The notes below the pieces were generated by a model. The model saw nothing but the letters and a program-made list of their open reading frames with translations, was not told the DNA's origin and did not search any database. From the NCBI GenBank assembly GCA_012026785.1, contig VEOW01000120.1, positions 1 through 49,117 on the forward strand: a stretch of DNA of 49,117 nucleotides, read 5' to 3'. The translations under genes and the position numbers were made by a program. Shown in pieces: positions 19,546 to 26,437 of this stretch (position 1 is its first letter; each line of letters starts with the position of its first letter). The DNA is from Chloroflexota bacterium (GTDB lineage Bacteria; Chloroflexota; Limnocylindria; Limnocylindrales; CSP1-4).

Positions 19546-20907
19546 GTGACCACCGGGCAGCGAGGTCGTAGCGACCTCATCGAGCTCGAGCCGCCGGTCG
19601 AGAAGGCCTTCCTCGTGGCCGTCGACACGGGCGCCGAGGCGGGCTGGACGGCCGAGGATTCGCTCGCCGAGCTGGCGGCCCCGGCGGTCGACGCCAGGGC
19701 CGAGATCGTCGGCGCCGAGTGGCAGAACCGCCGCCACGTCGACCCGAACTGGTACGTCGGCAAGGGCAAGGCCGAGGAGCTGCTGCGGGCCAAGTCCGAG
19801 ACCGGCTTCGACCTGCTCGTCGCCGACGACGAGCTGTCGCCGGGCCAGCAGCGAGCCCTCGAGGAGCTGGTCAAGACCAAGGTCATCGACCGCAGCCGGC
19901 TGATCCTCGACATCTTCGCCCAGCACGCTCGAACCCACGAGGGCCGCCTCCAGGTCGAGCTCGCCCAGCTCGAGTACCAGCTGCCGCGCCTCACCCGCCT
20001 GTGGACCCACCTGTCTCGAACCCAGGGCGGGATCGGCTCCCGGGGACCGGGCGAGAGCCAGCTGGAGACCGACCGGCGGATCATCCGCGACCGGATCAAG
20101 AAGATGAAGGAGCGGGTCGAGGAGGTTCGGCGGGCGCGGGCCACGGCTGCTCGAGGCCGCGATCGACGGCTGATGCCGACCGTGGGCATCGTCGGCTACA
20201 CGAACTCGGGCAAGTCGACCCTGCTCAACTCGCTCGTCGGGAGCGACGTCGCGCTGGCCGAGGACAAGCTCTTCGCGACGCTCGACCCGACGTCGCGCCA
20301 AGTCCGCCTCGGCGACGGCCAGACTGCGATCGTGACCGACACGGTCGGCTTCATCCACAAGCTGCCGCACCAGCTGGTCGACGCGTTCCGGGCGACCCTC
20401 GAAGAGGTGAATCGCGCCGACGTGCTGCTCGAGGTCGTCGATGCCTCCGATCGCCACGCGCCCGAGCACCGGGCGACCGTGCAGCTGGTCCTCGACGAGC
20501 TTGGCGCGGGTTCCAAGCCCCGGCTCGTCGTCTACAACAAGGTCGATCTCGTGCACCCGGTGGCGGGGGAGGGGAGTGGCGCCGTCGCGCCGGCCGTTGC
20601 CGAGGCCGTGTACGTATCGGCGCTGACGGGGTTCGGCCTGGAGACGCTGCGGTTGCAGCTGTCGGCCCTGCTGGCGTCGCTGTGGGAGGACGTCGACCTG
20701 CACCTGCCGTACACCGCGGGGGAGCTGCTCGCGCGCGTGCGCGAGCGGGGAACGATCGACATCGACTACCGGGAGCGGGACGTCCGGGTCCGGGGGCGGG
20801 TCACGCCGGCCCTGGCCGGCGAGCTGCGGCGGGCGGCCGCGGCGTGGACCGCGGCCCTGCGGAACGGCTCGAACGGGGCGCCCGCCGCCGGCGAAGGCGC
20901 CGGCTAG
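19546..20907 (+). CDS. hflX: GTPase HflX
   Basis: Ribosome-associated GTPase that splits stalled or heat-damaged 70S ribosomes. The HflX-specific N-terminal domain is present (NWYVGKGKAEELL, DDELSPGQQRALEEL, RLQVELAQLEYQLPRLT). The linker with GIGSRGPGESQLETDRR follows. The G domain has G1 GYTNSGKSTLLN, G2/switch LDPTSRQV, G3 DTVGFIHKLP and G4 NKVD. The 453-aa length is typical. It begins with GTG six bases after a TAGACT -10, so it is probably leaderless. A hairpin follows directly after the stop. It is divergent from the lectin/hydrolase-fold pair and upstream of the two structured RNA copies. Confidence 0.96.
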   Translation: MTTGQRGRSDLIELEPPVEKAFLVAVDTGAEAGWTAEDSLAELAAPAVDARAEIVGAEWQNRRHVDPNWYVGKGKAEELLRAKSETGFDLLVADDELSPGQQRALEELVKTKVIDRSRLILDIFAQHARTHEGRLQVELAQLEYQLPRLTRLWTHLSRTQGGIGSRGPGESQLETDRRIIRDRIKKMKERVEEVRRARATAARGRDRRLMPTVGIVGYTNSGKSTLLNSLVGSDVALAEDKLFATLDPTSRQVRLGDGQTAIVTDTVGFIHKLPHQLVDAFRATLEEVNRADVLLEVVDASDRHAPEHRATVQLVLDELGAGSKPRLVVYNKVDLVHPVAGEGSGAVAPAVAEAVYVSALTGFGLETLRLQLSALLASLWEDVDLHLPYTAGELLARVRERGTIDIDYRERDVRVRGRVTPALAGELRRAAAAWTAALRNGSNGAPAAGEGAG

Positions 20908-20927
20908 CACGGGGTTCGGCTCCGTGC
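20907..20927 (+). terminator. Hairpin immediately after hflX
   Basis: CACGGGG and CTCCGTG, separated by a TTCGG loop, can form a 7-bp stem (one G-U) directly after the TAG of hflX. No U tract follows, so terminator function is uncertain. Confidence 0.4.
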
Positions 20928-20948
20928 CGGGTACTTACGCACATTCCC

Positions 20949-21010
20949 GTGGATGAGCTGTGGATGGACGCACGAAATTCGGCCCTTGAACTTCGAAAGT
21001 CGTGGATAAG
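20949..21010. repeat. Upstream part of duplicated non-coding unit, copy A
   Basis: Contains GTGGATGAGCTGTGGATGGACG and later TCGTGGATAAG. The same order of GTGGA-type words occurs before RNA copy B at 21619-21681. The words resemble DnaA boxes (TTATCCACA) on the other strand, but none matches perfectly. The position, about 40-100 nt upstream of each RNA, suggests a shared promoter region rather than an origin. Confidence 0.5.
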
Positions 21011-21048
21011 TCCCTTCCGCCCCGACGCCCCGGGCCCGTAATCTTCGT

Positions 21049-21170
21049 CTTGCCCAGAGGGGCCACGAAAACCTAGCGATCTCGACCGGTGCTTGCACCG
21101 GTCTCCATACCAGGAGCTTGCTTCAGGTGTGGTGGGGGTCGTCAAGGAGGCGGCGGTTCCTCTGGGCGTT
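21049..21170 (+). ncRNA. Structured RNA candidate, copy A
   Basis: A closing stem P1 pairs GCCCAGAGG (21052-21060) with CCTCTGGGC (21159-21167). Inside are two hairpins with CUUG tetraloops: GACCGGTG/CACCGGTC (21084-21103) and a two-part stem CCATACC-A-GGAG/CTTC-A-GGTGTGG (21105-21132). A conserved CAAGGAG...CGGCGGTTCC precedes the 3' strand of P1. Copy B has the same architecture with compensatory changes. TAATCT at 21039 could be a -10. I cannot match it to a known RNA family; it lacks the SRP GGAAG core and the RNase P core. The strand is inferred from the promoter-like elements and neighbouring genes. Confidence 0.6.
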
Positions 21171-21187
21171 TCGTTGTGCCCGGAACC
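21155..21187 (+). promoter_or_regulatory. Alternative hairpin overlapping P1 of RNA copy A
   Basis: GGTTCC (21155-21160) and GGAACC (21182-21187), plus GGGC (21164-21167) and GCCC (21178-21181), form a hairpin with a TCT bulge. It uses the same bases as the 3' strand of P1, so the two structures exclude each other, as in riboswitches or attenuators. It is followed by CCCTATT, not a clear U tract. Confidence 0.4.
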
Positions 21188-21193
21188 CCCTAT

Positions 21194-21238
21194 TCGGCGC
21201 GCCTCGTTTTCGTGACTCGGCGCGCCTCGTTTCGTGAC
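21194..21238. repeat. Tandem direct repeat (23/22 nt)
   Basis: TCGGCGCGCCTCGTTTTCGTGAC is repeated immediately as the same sequence with one T fewer. It lies just downstream of RNA copy A. A related GGCGCGGCTCGTTCG occurs downstream of copy B at about 21869. Confidence 0.7.
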
Positions 21239-21618
21239 CTCGCGACCCACGGGCCGGCATTGGGCCCGGGATGACCAGCACGTGAGAATCGGGGAGCTCA
21301 TCGGGCCCGTTCGTGGTTGAGCCCGACGGCCCGGTCCGATGCGTTTCGTCTCCAATGTGCACTCCCGGCACGCTAGTCAACGAAACCCGCCGTCGAGCGG
21401 ACTGCAACGGTCCTGCGCCCCGGCTGATTCCGCCCTCCCCGAGGGTGGCTCGGGACAGGTCGGTCGGAGCTTGGGCCGCGGCCGGTCGCAGTTCGGAACG
21501 AACGTGCCTGGGGTGGGCATTGGTGAAGAACCGCGACCGCAGCGACGAGCTGCTCGAGGGTCCGGCGCCGCCAGCTAGCAGGTCACGCCAAGGCGTGCAC
21601 GGCCGCGGCGCGGCGGCC
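21239..21618. other. Intergenic spacer between the two RNA copies
   Basis: About 380 nt without a supportable gene. The 198-aa track ORF here runs into RNA copy B and has no family-like segments or ribosome site. Short inverted repeats such as CCGGCATTGGGCCCGG are present, but nothing I can name. Confidence 0.5.
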
Positions 21619-21681
21619 TGTGGACGCGCCGTGGATGGGACGGCCGACTTTCGATGCCGAAGTCCGAAACTCGTGGATAAG
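21619..21681. repeat. Upstream part of duplicated non-coding unit, copy B
   Basis: TGTGGACG, CGTGGATGGGACG and CTCGTGGATAAG recur in the same order and spacing as at 20949-21010, followed by promoter-like CTACATT and the RNA copy B. This shows that the duplication includes the 5' flank and not only the RNA. Confidence 0.5.
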
Positions 21682-21718
21682 GGGGGTTCCCCCGGGTTGG
21701 CCACGGGGCTACATTCGG

Positions 21719-21846
21719 TCTTGCCCGGAGGGGCCCTGAGCAACCAGGAGCGACTCCCGCCGATGCTCGCATCGGCACCCGGTCCCAGTGCTTGCACTGG
21801 GTTCGGGGGATCGCCCCAAGGAGTTCGGCGGTTCCTTCGGGCGTTT
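21719..21846 (+). ncRNA. Structured RNA candidate, copy B
   Basis: P1 pairs GCCCGGAGG (21723-21731) with CCTTCGGGC (21834-21842). Relative to copy A, both strands changed while pairing was kept (one G-U). Two inner hairpins follow: GCCGATG-CTCG-CATCGGC (21759-21776) and CCCAGTG-CTTG-CACTGGG (21784-21801). A GGGGATCGCCCC segment and the conserved CAAGGAG...CGGCGGTTCC precede the 3' P1 strand. It ends about 60 nt before the start of the CPBP protease gene, so it could be a cis-regulatory leader, whereas copy A has no ORF directly behind it. The family is not recognised. Confidence 0.62.
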
Positions 21847-21854
21847 TGTCATGC

Positions 21855-21876
21855 GCCGCGCGAGTCCCGGCGCGGC
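21855..21876 (+). terminator. GC hairpin after RNA copy B
   Basis: GCCGCGC (21855-21861) and GCGCGGC (21870-21876) form a 7-bp stem with an 8-nt loop, followed by TCGTTCG. It may terminate the RNA or act in the leader of the next gene. The function is a guess. Confidence 0.4.
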
Positions 21877-21905
21877 TCGTTCGATCGAGCTGGGAGGGCA
21901 GGGGG

Positions 21906-22763
21906 TTGACCGCCGAGGTCCGGCCCGAACGGCTCGGCGGCTGGTCGCGGATCCCGCTCTCGGCGCAGCTGCCGGCCATCGCACTCGTTGGCATCCTGGG
22001 CGTCGGTGCCGTCTACCGGCCAGCCGCCCCGGTCGCCTTCGTCGCCGTGCTGTTCCTGTACCTGGTCGTCCGGTGGCAGGGTCGGCGCTCGACGGTCCTC
22101 GCGGCCCTCCTGCCGGTGTCGGCGGTCCTCATGTGGCGCGGGCTGCCGGCCCCGTTGGCCGACCCGGCCGGGCTCGACTGTACGAATTTCCTCTCACCAC
22201 CGGCCGTGTGGCGGTTCATGGCCGCGGCGATCACGATCGTCGTGGTCGGGCTCCTGGTGGCGGACCGTCGTGCGACCCTCCGGGAGCTCGGGCTGCGGCT
22301 CGGCTCGCAACGCGTGGTCCTGGTGTCGCTGGTCGCGCTGGCGGTGGTGGCGCCGCTCGCGGTGTGGTTCGGGAACCTCGTCGGTGGGCTGTTCGGCGAG
22401 GTCTTCTTCGGATCGTTCGCGCTCGACTTCCGACCGGCGGCCCTGGCGCCGGCACTCCTGTTCGCGGCTTCGAACGCGGTCGCCGAGGAGGTGGCCTACC
22501 GGGGCGCGATGCGGGCCTGGCTGGCGCCGACGCTCGGGATCGTGGGCGCCAATCTCGCCCAGGCGATTCTCTTCGGCCTGTCCCACACCGGCGACGACTT
22601 CGTGGGCGCCTCGGCGGCCATCCCGCCGGCCGCGGCGATGGTCCTCGTGGCCTTCGTGGGCGGGGTCATCGTCCGTCGGACCGGCACGCTCCTGCCCGTC
22701 GTCGCGGTCCACCTGGCCGCTGACATCCCGCTCTACTACTACTTGGCCTGCCGCGCGGCCTGA
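21906..22763 (+). CDS. CPBP-family intramembrane metalloprotease
   Basis: Membrane protein of the CPBP (CAAX protease and bacteriocin-processing, ABI) family. About eight hydrophobic segments are visible. The conserved motifs are EEVAYRGAMRAW (EExxxR), FGLSHTGDDF (FxxxH) and HLAADIPLYY near the C-terminus, so the glutamate-histidine active site is complete. The track opens at 21792, inside a hairpin of RNA copy B, which is implausible. I choose the TTG at 21906, preceded by GGGAGGGCAGGGGG, giving 285 aa beginning LTAEVRPERLGGW. Such proteins process prenylated or peptide substrates or give bacteriocin immunity; the substrate here is unknown. It may be controlled by the RNA immediately upstream. 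Confidence 0.85.
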   Translation: MTAEVRPERLGGWSRIPLSAQLPAIALVGILGVGAVYRPAAPVAFVAVLFLYLVVRWQGRRSTVLAALLPVSAVLMWRGLPAPLADPAGLDCTNFLSPPAVWRFMAAAITIVVVGLLVADRRATLRELGLRLGSQRVVLVSLVALAVVAPLAVWFGNLVGGLFGEVFFGSFALDFRPAALAPALLFAASNAVAEEVAYRGAMRAWLAPTLGIVGANLAQAILFGLSHTGDDFVGASAAIPPAAAMVLVAFVGGVIVRRTGTLLPVVAVHLAADIPLYYYLACRAA

Positions 22764-22781
22764 GGCCGCCGGGCGAGATCG

Positions 22782-24161
22782 TCAGCGGACCGTCAGCCGC
22801 AGTTTCCCGAACTGCCCTCCGAAGCCGCCGACCTGGACCCAGTAGCGCGTGCCGGCGGCCGTCTTCCAGGTGACACGACTCTGATAGCTCCACGAGTCTT
22901 GTGGGTCGTCGACGCAGGCACCGCGGACCGGCACAAGCCGGCCGGTCCCGTTGCGGACATACACCGCCGCCACCGTGTCGAACAGGCTGCCCGCGGTGTC
23001 GACCGTCACCCTGGTGCCGTCGCCGTCGATGGCATACCAGACCGTGAACCCGACGTCGGCACCGCACCGGACTGGCCGCTCTGGGGCCGGTGAGGCGCCC
23101 TTCGTCCAGAGCGCGACGCGATCGCCGTCGGCGAGGAGACGCGCCCCTCGGGGCTTGTCGTTCGGGGGGACGTGCCCACCCGGCCGGGGACCGTTGGGCG
23201 AGGTCGCAATGACCTTCCCACGGACGTCGAAGCCGACGCACCCGCCGAGGTCGAAGCGCATGCCCCCGATGGCGAGGCTGCCCTCGAAGTCGAGCGCCTG
23301 ACCGCGGTACGCCTCGCGATAGTCGCGGACCCGCAGCGTCTCGTCGATCGGATCGCCCCGCCCGACGATCGCCATCTGGATCGACGCCGCGCCGGCTTCG
23401 CCGGAGTCGTAGTCGTAGGCGGCGAGCGCGGCATCGAGGCGGTCGCCTCGGAACGGGACCTGGCCGTAGGCGCCGAGCCATCGACCGTCGTGCGAATACG
23501 CCTCGACGTCGACGTAGGCCTCCCGGCGTTCGAGGGCGGTCCAGAGGTATGCCACGTCGCCGTCCGCGTTGACGAGCTCGCAGGCCAGCCCTCGGGACGT
23601 GAAGTTGTCGACGTAGGCGGTCGGATTCGTCACGAAGACGCGCTGGGTCCACGAATCGGCGAAGCAGCCATCGAGCGAGAATGCCGAGCCGGCCACCATG
23701 AGGGTGCCGGTGGGATCGAGGACCTGGTCGGTGCCCGAGTAGCGCTCCCAGAAGTTACCGTCCCGGTAGCGATCGTCGTACGCCATCGGCGCACCGACCG
23801 GGGACAGGATCGCCTCGAAGGCCGCCCAGCCAGCGGGGTCGCCGTTGCGCCGCACCAGCGGGATCCGGCCGGACAGGACGCTGCCGTCCCACTGCAGCTC
23901 GGGCGTCCGCTCCCAGTCGCGTGATCGGTTCGGGAATTGCGACAGGTCACCTCGCGTCCAGTACTCGAGCATCGCGTCGGCGCCGTCGGCTGACAGCGCG
24001 GCCTCGAAGTAGGCGACGGCCGGGCCGTTGGAAGCGTTGAGCGCATCGCACCAGATCGTGACACCCGCGCCACTGAGATGCGTCGCGCGTCCGGCCCAGG
24101 TCGTGCCCGGCAAGGTCAGGATCAGGAGCAGCGCTCCCAAGACCGCCGGGAGGCGCTTCAT
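22782..24161 (-). CDS. Secreted protein of unknown function (459 aa)
   Basis: Exported protein with signal peptide MKRLPAVLGALLLILTLPGTTWA and a strong AGGAGGAATGCC ribosome site before the ATG at 24161; the longer track ORF is rejected for this reason. The mature protein has several cysteines and beta-rich stretches (VTIWCDALNASNGPAVAYFE, FSLDGCFADSWTQRVFVTN, ASIQMAIVGRGDPIDETLRV). The last 120 residues (DRVALWTKGASPAPERPVRCGADVGFTVWYAIDG, GTRYWVQVGGFGGQFGKLRL) resemble bacterial pre-peptidase C-terminal domains, which are usually extracytoplasmic. No enzyme motif is visible. It converges with the CPBP protease gene with 18 nt between the stops. Confidence 0.8.
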   Translation of the reverse strand: MKRLPAVLGALLLILTLPGTTWAGRATHLSGAGVTIWCDALNASNGPAVAYFEAALSADGADAMLEYWTRGDLSQFPNRSRDWERTPELQWDGSVLSGRIPLVRRNGDPAGWAAFEAILSPVGAPMAYDDRYRDGNFWERYSGTDQVLDPTGTLMVAGSAFSLDGCFADSWTQRVFVTNPTAYVDNFTSRGLACELVNADGDVAYLWTALERREAYVDVEAYSHDGRWLGAYGQVPFRGDRLDAALAAYDYDSGEAGAASIQMAIVGRGDPIDETLRVRDYREAYRGQALDFEGSLAIGGMRFDLGGCVGFDVRGKVIATSPNGPRPGGHVPPNDKPRGARLLADGDRVALWTKGASPAPERPVRCGADVGFTVWYAIDGDGTRVTVDTAGSLFDTVAAVYVRNGTGRLVPVRGACVDDPQDSWSYQSRVTWKTAAGTRYWVQVGGFGGQFGKLRLTVR

Positions 24162-24392
24162 GGCATTCCTCCTCGCCCCGGGGACGCGGCCCCCAGTCCG
24201 GCGCGGAGCTAGCTGTTGGCACGCGCTGCAGCCCGTCTCGGACCGCCTGCGCCGCGTGCCCGTCGGTGTCGGTCTAGCACTCGCCCAGCTGTCGCCGATA
24301 GGCCCGAGTGTCACCCGGCGCGACGACTTGCGGCGCTACCCCAACCGTCGTCACCACCACGGCCTCTATCCGGTCGTGCCTTCCCCTCAGCG
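24162..24392. other. Intergenic, nothing recognised
   Basis: 231 nt upstream of the secreted-protein gene. It holds that gene's promoter region but no ORF with coding character and no clear repeat. Confidence 0.5.
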
Positions 24393-24548
24393 TCACCGTC
24401 CGGTGCCGGCAGGCCGTTGACGTGTCGCGTTGTTGGTCCGGTTGATCCGGACGGACAGTGACTCGAACCGATCAAGCGCGCGGCCGAGGTCGACGAGCAG
24501 CTGCTCCCGGTCCTCGGCCGGCGCATCCTGGTCCTCGTAGCGGAGCAC
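24393..24548 (-). pseudogene. DIP1984-family (septicolysin-like) remnant
   Basis: Too short for the ORF track. The minus-strand frame from GTG 24548 reads VLRYEDQDAPAEDREQLLVD, then LGRALDRFESLSVRINRTNN. This matches the middle of DIP1984-family proteins (PAEDPxELLxELxxxLxxLexLIxRINRTNxAT). The family's N-terminal helix and the C-terminal GRTLTEALARRDVL part are missing, so it is a fragment of about 51 codons. The recognition is from memory of the family pattern. The fragment lies just downstream of the cyclase gene on the same strand. Confidence 0.5.
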
Positions 24549-24608
24549 GGCCGCGGCATCGCCCCGAGGGCCGGACCCGGTCCGCCGTGGGCCGGGGTAG
24601 GGGAGGCC

Positions 24609-25409
24609 TCACGACGACGCGTTCGTGACCACCACGACGTCGAACGGCTCCTGCTTGCCCTTGAGCGCCAGTCGCCGCCGCTCCAGGTCGTCGCCCAGCC
24701 CGGCGGCTCGAGCTGCCTCGGCGGACACCAGCACCTCGCCGGCACCCGCGGCCGCGGCCAGGCGAGCCGCGGTGTTGACCGTGTCGCCGAGCGAGGTCAG
24801 CTCGACATGGGGCGGCGTCCCGACGGCGCCGAACCACACGAGGCCGGTATGGACGCCCGCGCCGACGGGGACCCAGGGCGCCTCTGCCATCCCATGGCCG
24901 GTCATTCGAAGGACGGCCTGGGCAGCCTCGATCGCGCGGGCCACATGCCGGTCGCCGGCGAGGCCCGGGTAGAACATCGCCACGAGCTCGTCGCCGACGA
25001 ACTTGTCGATCGCGCCGTCATGCTCGAAGACGGCGCGGCTCGCGACCGCGTAGAACCGTTCCAGGAGGCGGTGGAAATCACCCGGCGACATCGTCTCGGC
25101 CAGGGCCGTCGAGCCACGGATGTCGGCGAACAGCATCGTGCCCTCGACTTCGGCACCGCCGTGGTGCCGGATGAGGTGGTTCTGGCAGCCGGTGCAGACG
25201 TTCGGATTGGCATCCGACGGCCGGCGGCCGATCAGGCGCATGACCCGGCCGCCGGCGCCCGAGAACGGCGCCGTGCAGAGGCGACAGCGCGGATCGCTCG
25301 GCAGGCGCGTGAACAGTCGTCGGGCGGCATGCGTCGCGTCGCCGCCTTGGGTCAGGTACTCGCGCCAGTACTCGTCGTCGAACGGCTTGCCGCCGGTCTC
25401 GGGCTCCAT
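24609..25409 (-). CDS. Class III adenylate cyclase with N-terminal zinc-ribbon-like segment
   Basis: A 266-aa soluble cyclase. Residues 42-75 contain CRLC and CTGC, a possible zinc ribbon. The catalytic domain (about 88-255) has LFADIRGSTALAE (first metal Asp, about D96), GAIDKFVGDELVAMF (base-contact Lys 136 and second metal Asp 140) and TSLGDTVNTAARL (transition-state Asn and Arg). The adenine-specifying pair is Lys with Thr in place of Asp, as in cyanobacterial adenylate cyclases, so cAMP synthesis is likely. The start ATG at 25409 has GGAGGGGG before it. The putative zinc ribbon could sense redox or metals; that is inference. Confidence 0.9.
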   Translation of the reverse strand: MEPETGGKPFDDEYWREYLTQGGDATHAARRLFTRLPSDPRCRLCTAPFSGAGGRVMRLIGRRPSDANPNVCTGCQNHLIRHHGGAEVEGTMLFADIRGSTALAETMSPGDFHRLLERFYAVASRAVFEHDGAIDKFVGDELVAMFYPGLAGDRHVARAIEAAQAVLRMTGHGMAEAPWVPVGAGVHTGLVWFGAVGTPPHVELTSLGDTVNTAARLAAAAGAGEVLVSAEAARAAGLGDDLERRRLALKGKQEPFDVVVVTNASS

Positions 25410-25469
25410 GCCCCCTCCGCAGCAGTCGCGTTCAGCGTACCTCGCGGTTGCCGCCTGGGCCGTAGCGGG

Positions 25470-25811
25470 CTACCGGCGGCCAAGGACGAGGTCGATGCCG
25501 TGGAGGATGAGCTCGAGCTTGGCGGGGGGCAGTCGGCCGACGACCTCGAGCCGGTCGCGATCGATCGTCACGAGCTGCGTCACGTTCGCGACCGACCGGC
25601 GGGGCAGGTGACTGTCCCGCTCGGATAGCTCGACGTTGCCGGGGCTCCTGGCCCATCTGCGGTTGCTCGTGAGGGCCACGCAGACGACCGTCTGGAGCGA
25701 CGAGCGATTGAACGGGTCGGCCTGGACGACGACGATCGGCCTCCGGAACCCCGGGCCGGAGCCGGCCGGATCGGGCAGCTCGGCCCAACAGACGTCGCCC
25801 TGCGCGATCAC
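25470..25811 (-). CDS. MazF/PemK-type mRNA interferase toxin
   Basis: A 113-aa toxin of the MazF/PemK fold. The N-terminal GDVCWAELPDPAGSGPGFRRPIVVVQ carries the conserved G-(x)-R-P loop. VVCVALTSNRRWARSPGNVEL and SVANVTQLVTIDRDRL match the later strands. MazF enzymes cleave mRNA at short sequence motifs. The ATG overlaps the antitoxin stop by 4 nt (25808-25811), the typical antitoxin-first arrangement. It is the first of four consecutive toxin-antitoxin modules. Confidence 0.9.
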   Translation of the reverse strand: MIAQGDVCWAELPDPAGSGPGFRRPIVVVQADPFNRSSLQTVVCVALTSNRRWARSPGNVELSERDSHLPRRSVANVTQLVTIDRDRLEVVGRLPPAKLELILHGIDLVLGRR

Positions 25812-26050
25812 AAGTCCGTTGATTCGAGAGTGGCCCGCGCGGTCGCCTCGAGGAAGGAATCGCGGCGGTCCCGCGGTCCAAGCGACCGGATCACTTCGTC
25901 CACCGCGTCGGTCACCTCGTCCTCCGAGTGCCGGGCGACGTATTCCCGGAGTGCGGCGGTGTAGACATCGCTGCGCGTGCGGCCCTGCCGACGGGCGAGG
26001 CGCTCAGCCTTGTCGAACACGTCATCGGGAACCGAGATCGCGGTCTTCAT
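25808..26050 (-). CDS. Ribbon-helix-helix antitoxin paired with MazF
   Basis: An 80-aa protein beginning MKTAISVPDDVFDKAERLA, a classic RHH strand-helix pattern, followed by RRQGRTRSDVYTAALREYVA and an acidic C-terminal tail that would wrap the toxin. The start at ATG 26050 is chosen over the track start at 26089 because TATACT ends six bases before it, making a leaderless promoter. An autoregulated operon with the MazF toxin is expected. Confidence 0.88.
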   Translation of the reverse strand: MKTAISVPDDVFDKAERLARRQGRTRSDVYTAALREYVARHSEDEVTDAVDEVIRSLGPRDRRDSFLEATARATLESTDL

Positions 26051-26056
26051 ACCGCG

Positions 26057-26062
26057 AGTATA
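26057..26062 (-). promoter_or_regulatory. Leaderless-type -10 of the RHH/MazF operon
   Basis: TATACT on the minus strand lies six bases before the antitoxin ATG at 26050. Confidence 0.6.
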
Positions 26063-26160
26063 ACCGGCCCCGTCGCCCGGAGCGGGCACCTCATTGTCCT
26101 CGAGCGATCATCGCAGAGTCGCTCCAGCTTCGCCCGCCAGCCTCCCGAGCAGGCAGTGCA

Positions 26161-26193
26161 TTGACTAAGTCGGACTAAGGCGATAGGATCGCC
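26161..26193 (+). promoter_or_regulatory. Promoter/operator of the Phd-PIN module
   Basis: TTGACT (26161-26166) and TAGGAT (26184-26189) are spaced by 17 nt, close to a sigma-70 consensus. A direct repeat GACTAAG occurs at 26163 and 26173, and an inverted repeat GGCGAT-agg-ATCGCC (26179-26193) covers the -10, as expected for antitoxin autorepression. The ATG follows the -10 by 8 nt. Confidence 0.65.
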
Positions 26194-26197
26194 GGCG

Positions 26198-26437
26198 ATG
26201 GAGAGGCCAGTCAACATTCACGAGGCCAAGACCCACCTGTCGCGTCTCGTCGAGCGCGTCGAGGCGGGGGAGGAGATCACCCTCGCGCGGGCCGGCCGGC
26301 CGGTCGCCCGGCTCATCCCGTACCGCCCGCGTCGCGAGCCACGCAAGCTCGGAATGTGGAAAGGAAAGGTCTGGCTGGCCGACGACTGGGACTCGGCGGC
26401 CACGAACGCCGAGATCGGGAGGCTCTTTGACTCGTGA
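26198..26437 (+). CDS. Phd/YefM-type antitoxin
   Basis: A 79-aa antitoxin: MERPVNIHEAKTHLSRLVERV, then EAGEEITLARAGRPVARLIP, is the Phd/YefM DNA-binding fold. The C-terminal tail (MWKGKVWLADDWD...AEIGRLFDS) is the usual toxin-binding segment in Phd-VapC pairs. Its stop overlaps the GTG start of the PIN toxin (GTGA). It should repress its own promoter through the inverted repeat over the -10. Confidence 0.92.
   Translation: MERPVNIHEAKTHLSRLVERVEAGEEITLARAGRPVARLIPYRPRREPRKLGMWKGKVWLADDWDSAATNAEIGRLFDS

Noticed and set aside
19477-20910. 5' part of the 819-aa minus-strand ORF
   Set aside because: Antisense to hflX; only the 341-aa part from ATG 19476 has a domain-like sequence.
20949-21681. 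Possible replication origin because of GTGGATAA words resembling DnaA boxes
   Set aside because: No perfect TTATCCACA, no AT-rich unwinding region and no dnaA, dnaN or gidA nearby. The words are better explained as part of the duplicated RNA unit.
21049-21846. 6S RNA, SRP RNA or RNase P RNA
   Set aside because: The elements are branched and about 120 nt, not a long 6S-type hairpin, and the conserved SRP and RNase P cores are absent.
21313-21909. 198-aa plus-strand ORF
   Set aside because: Runs through RNA copy B, has no ribosome site and has low-complexity composition.
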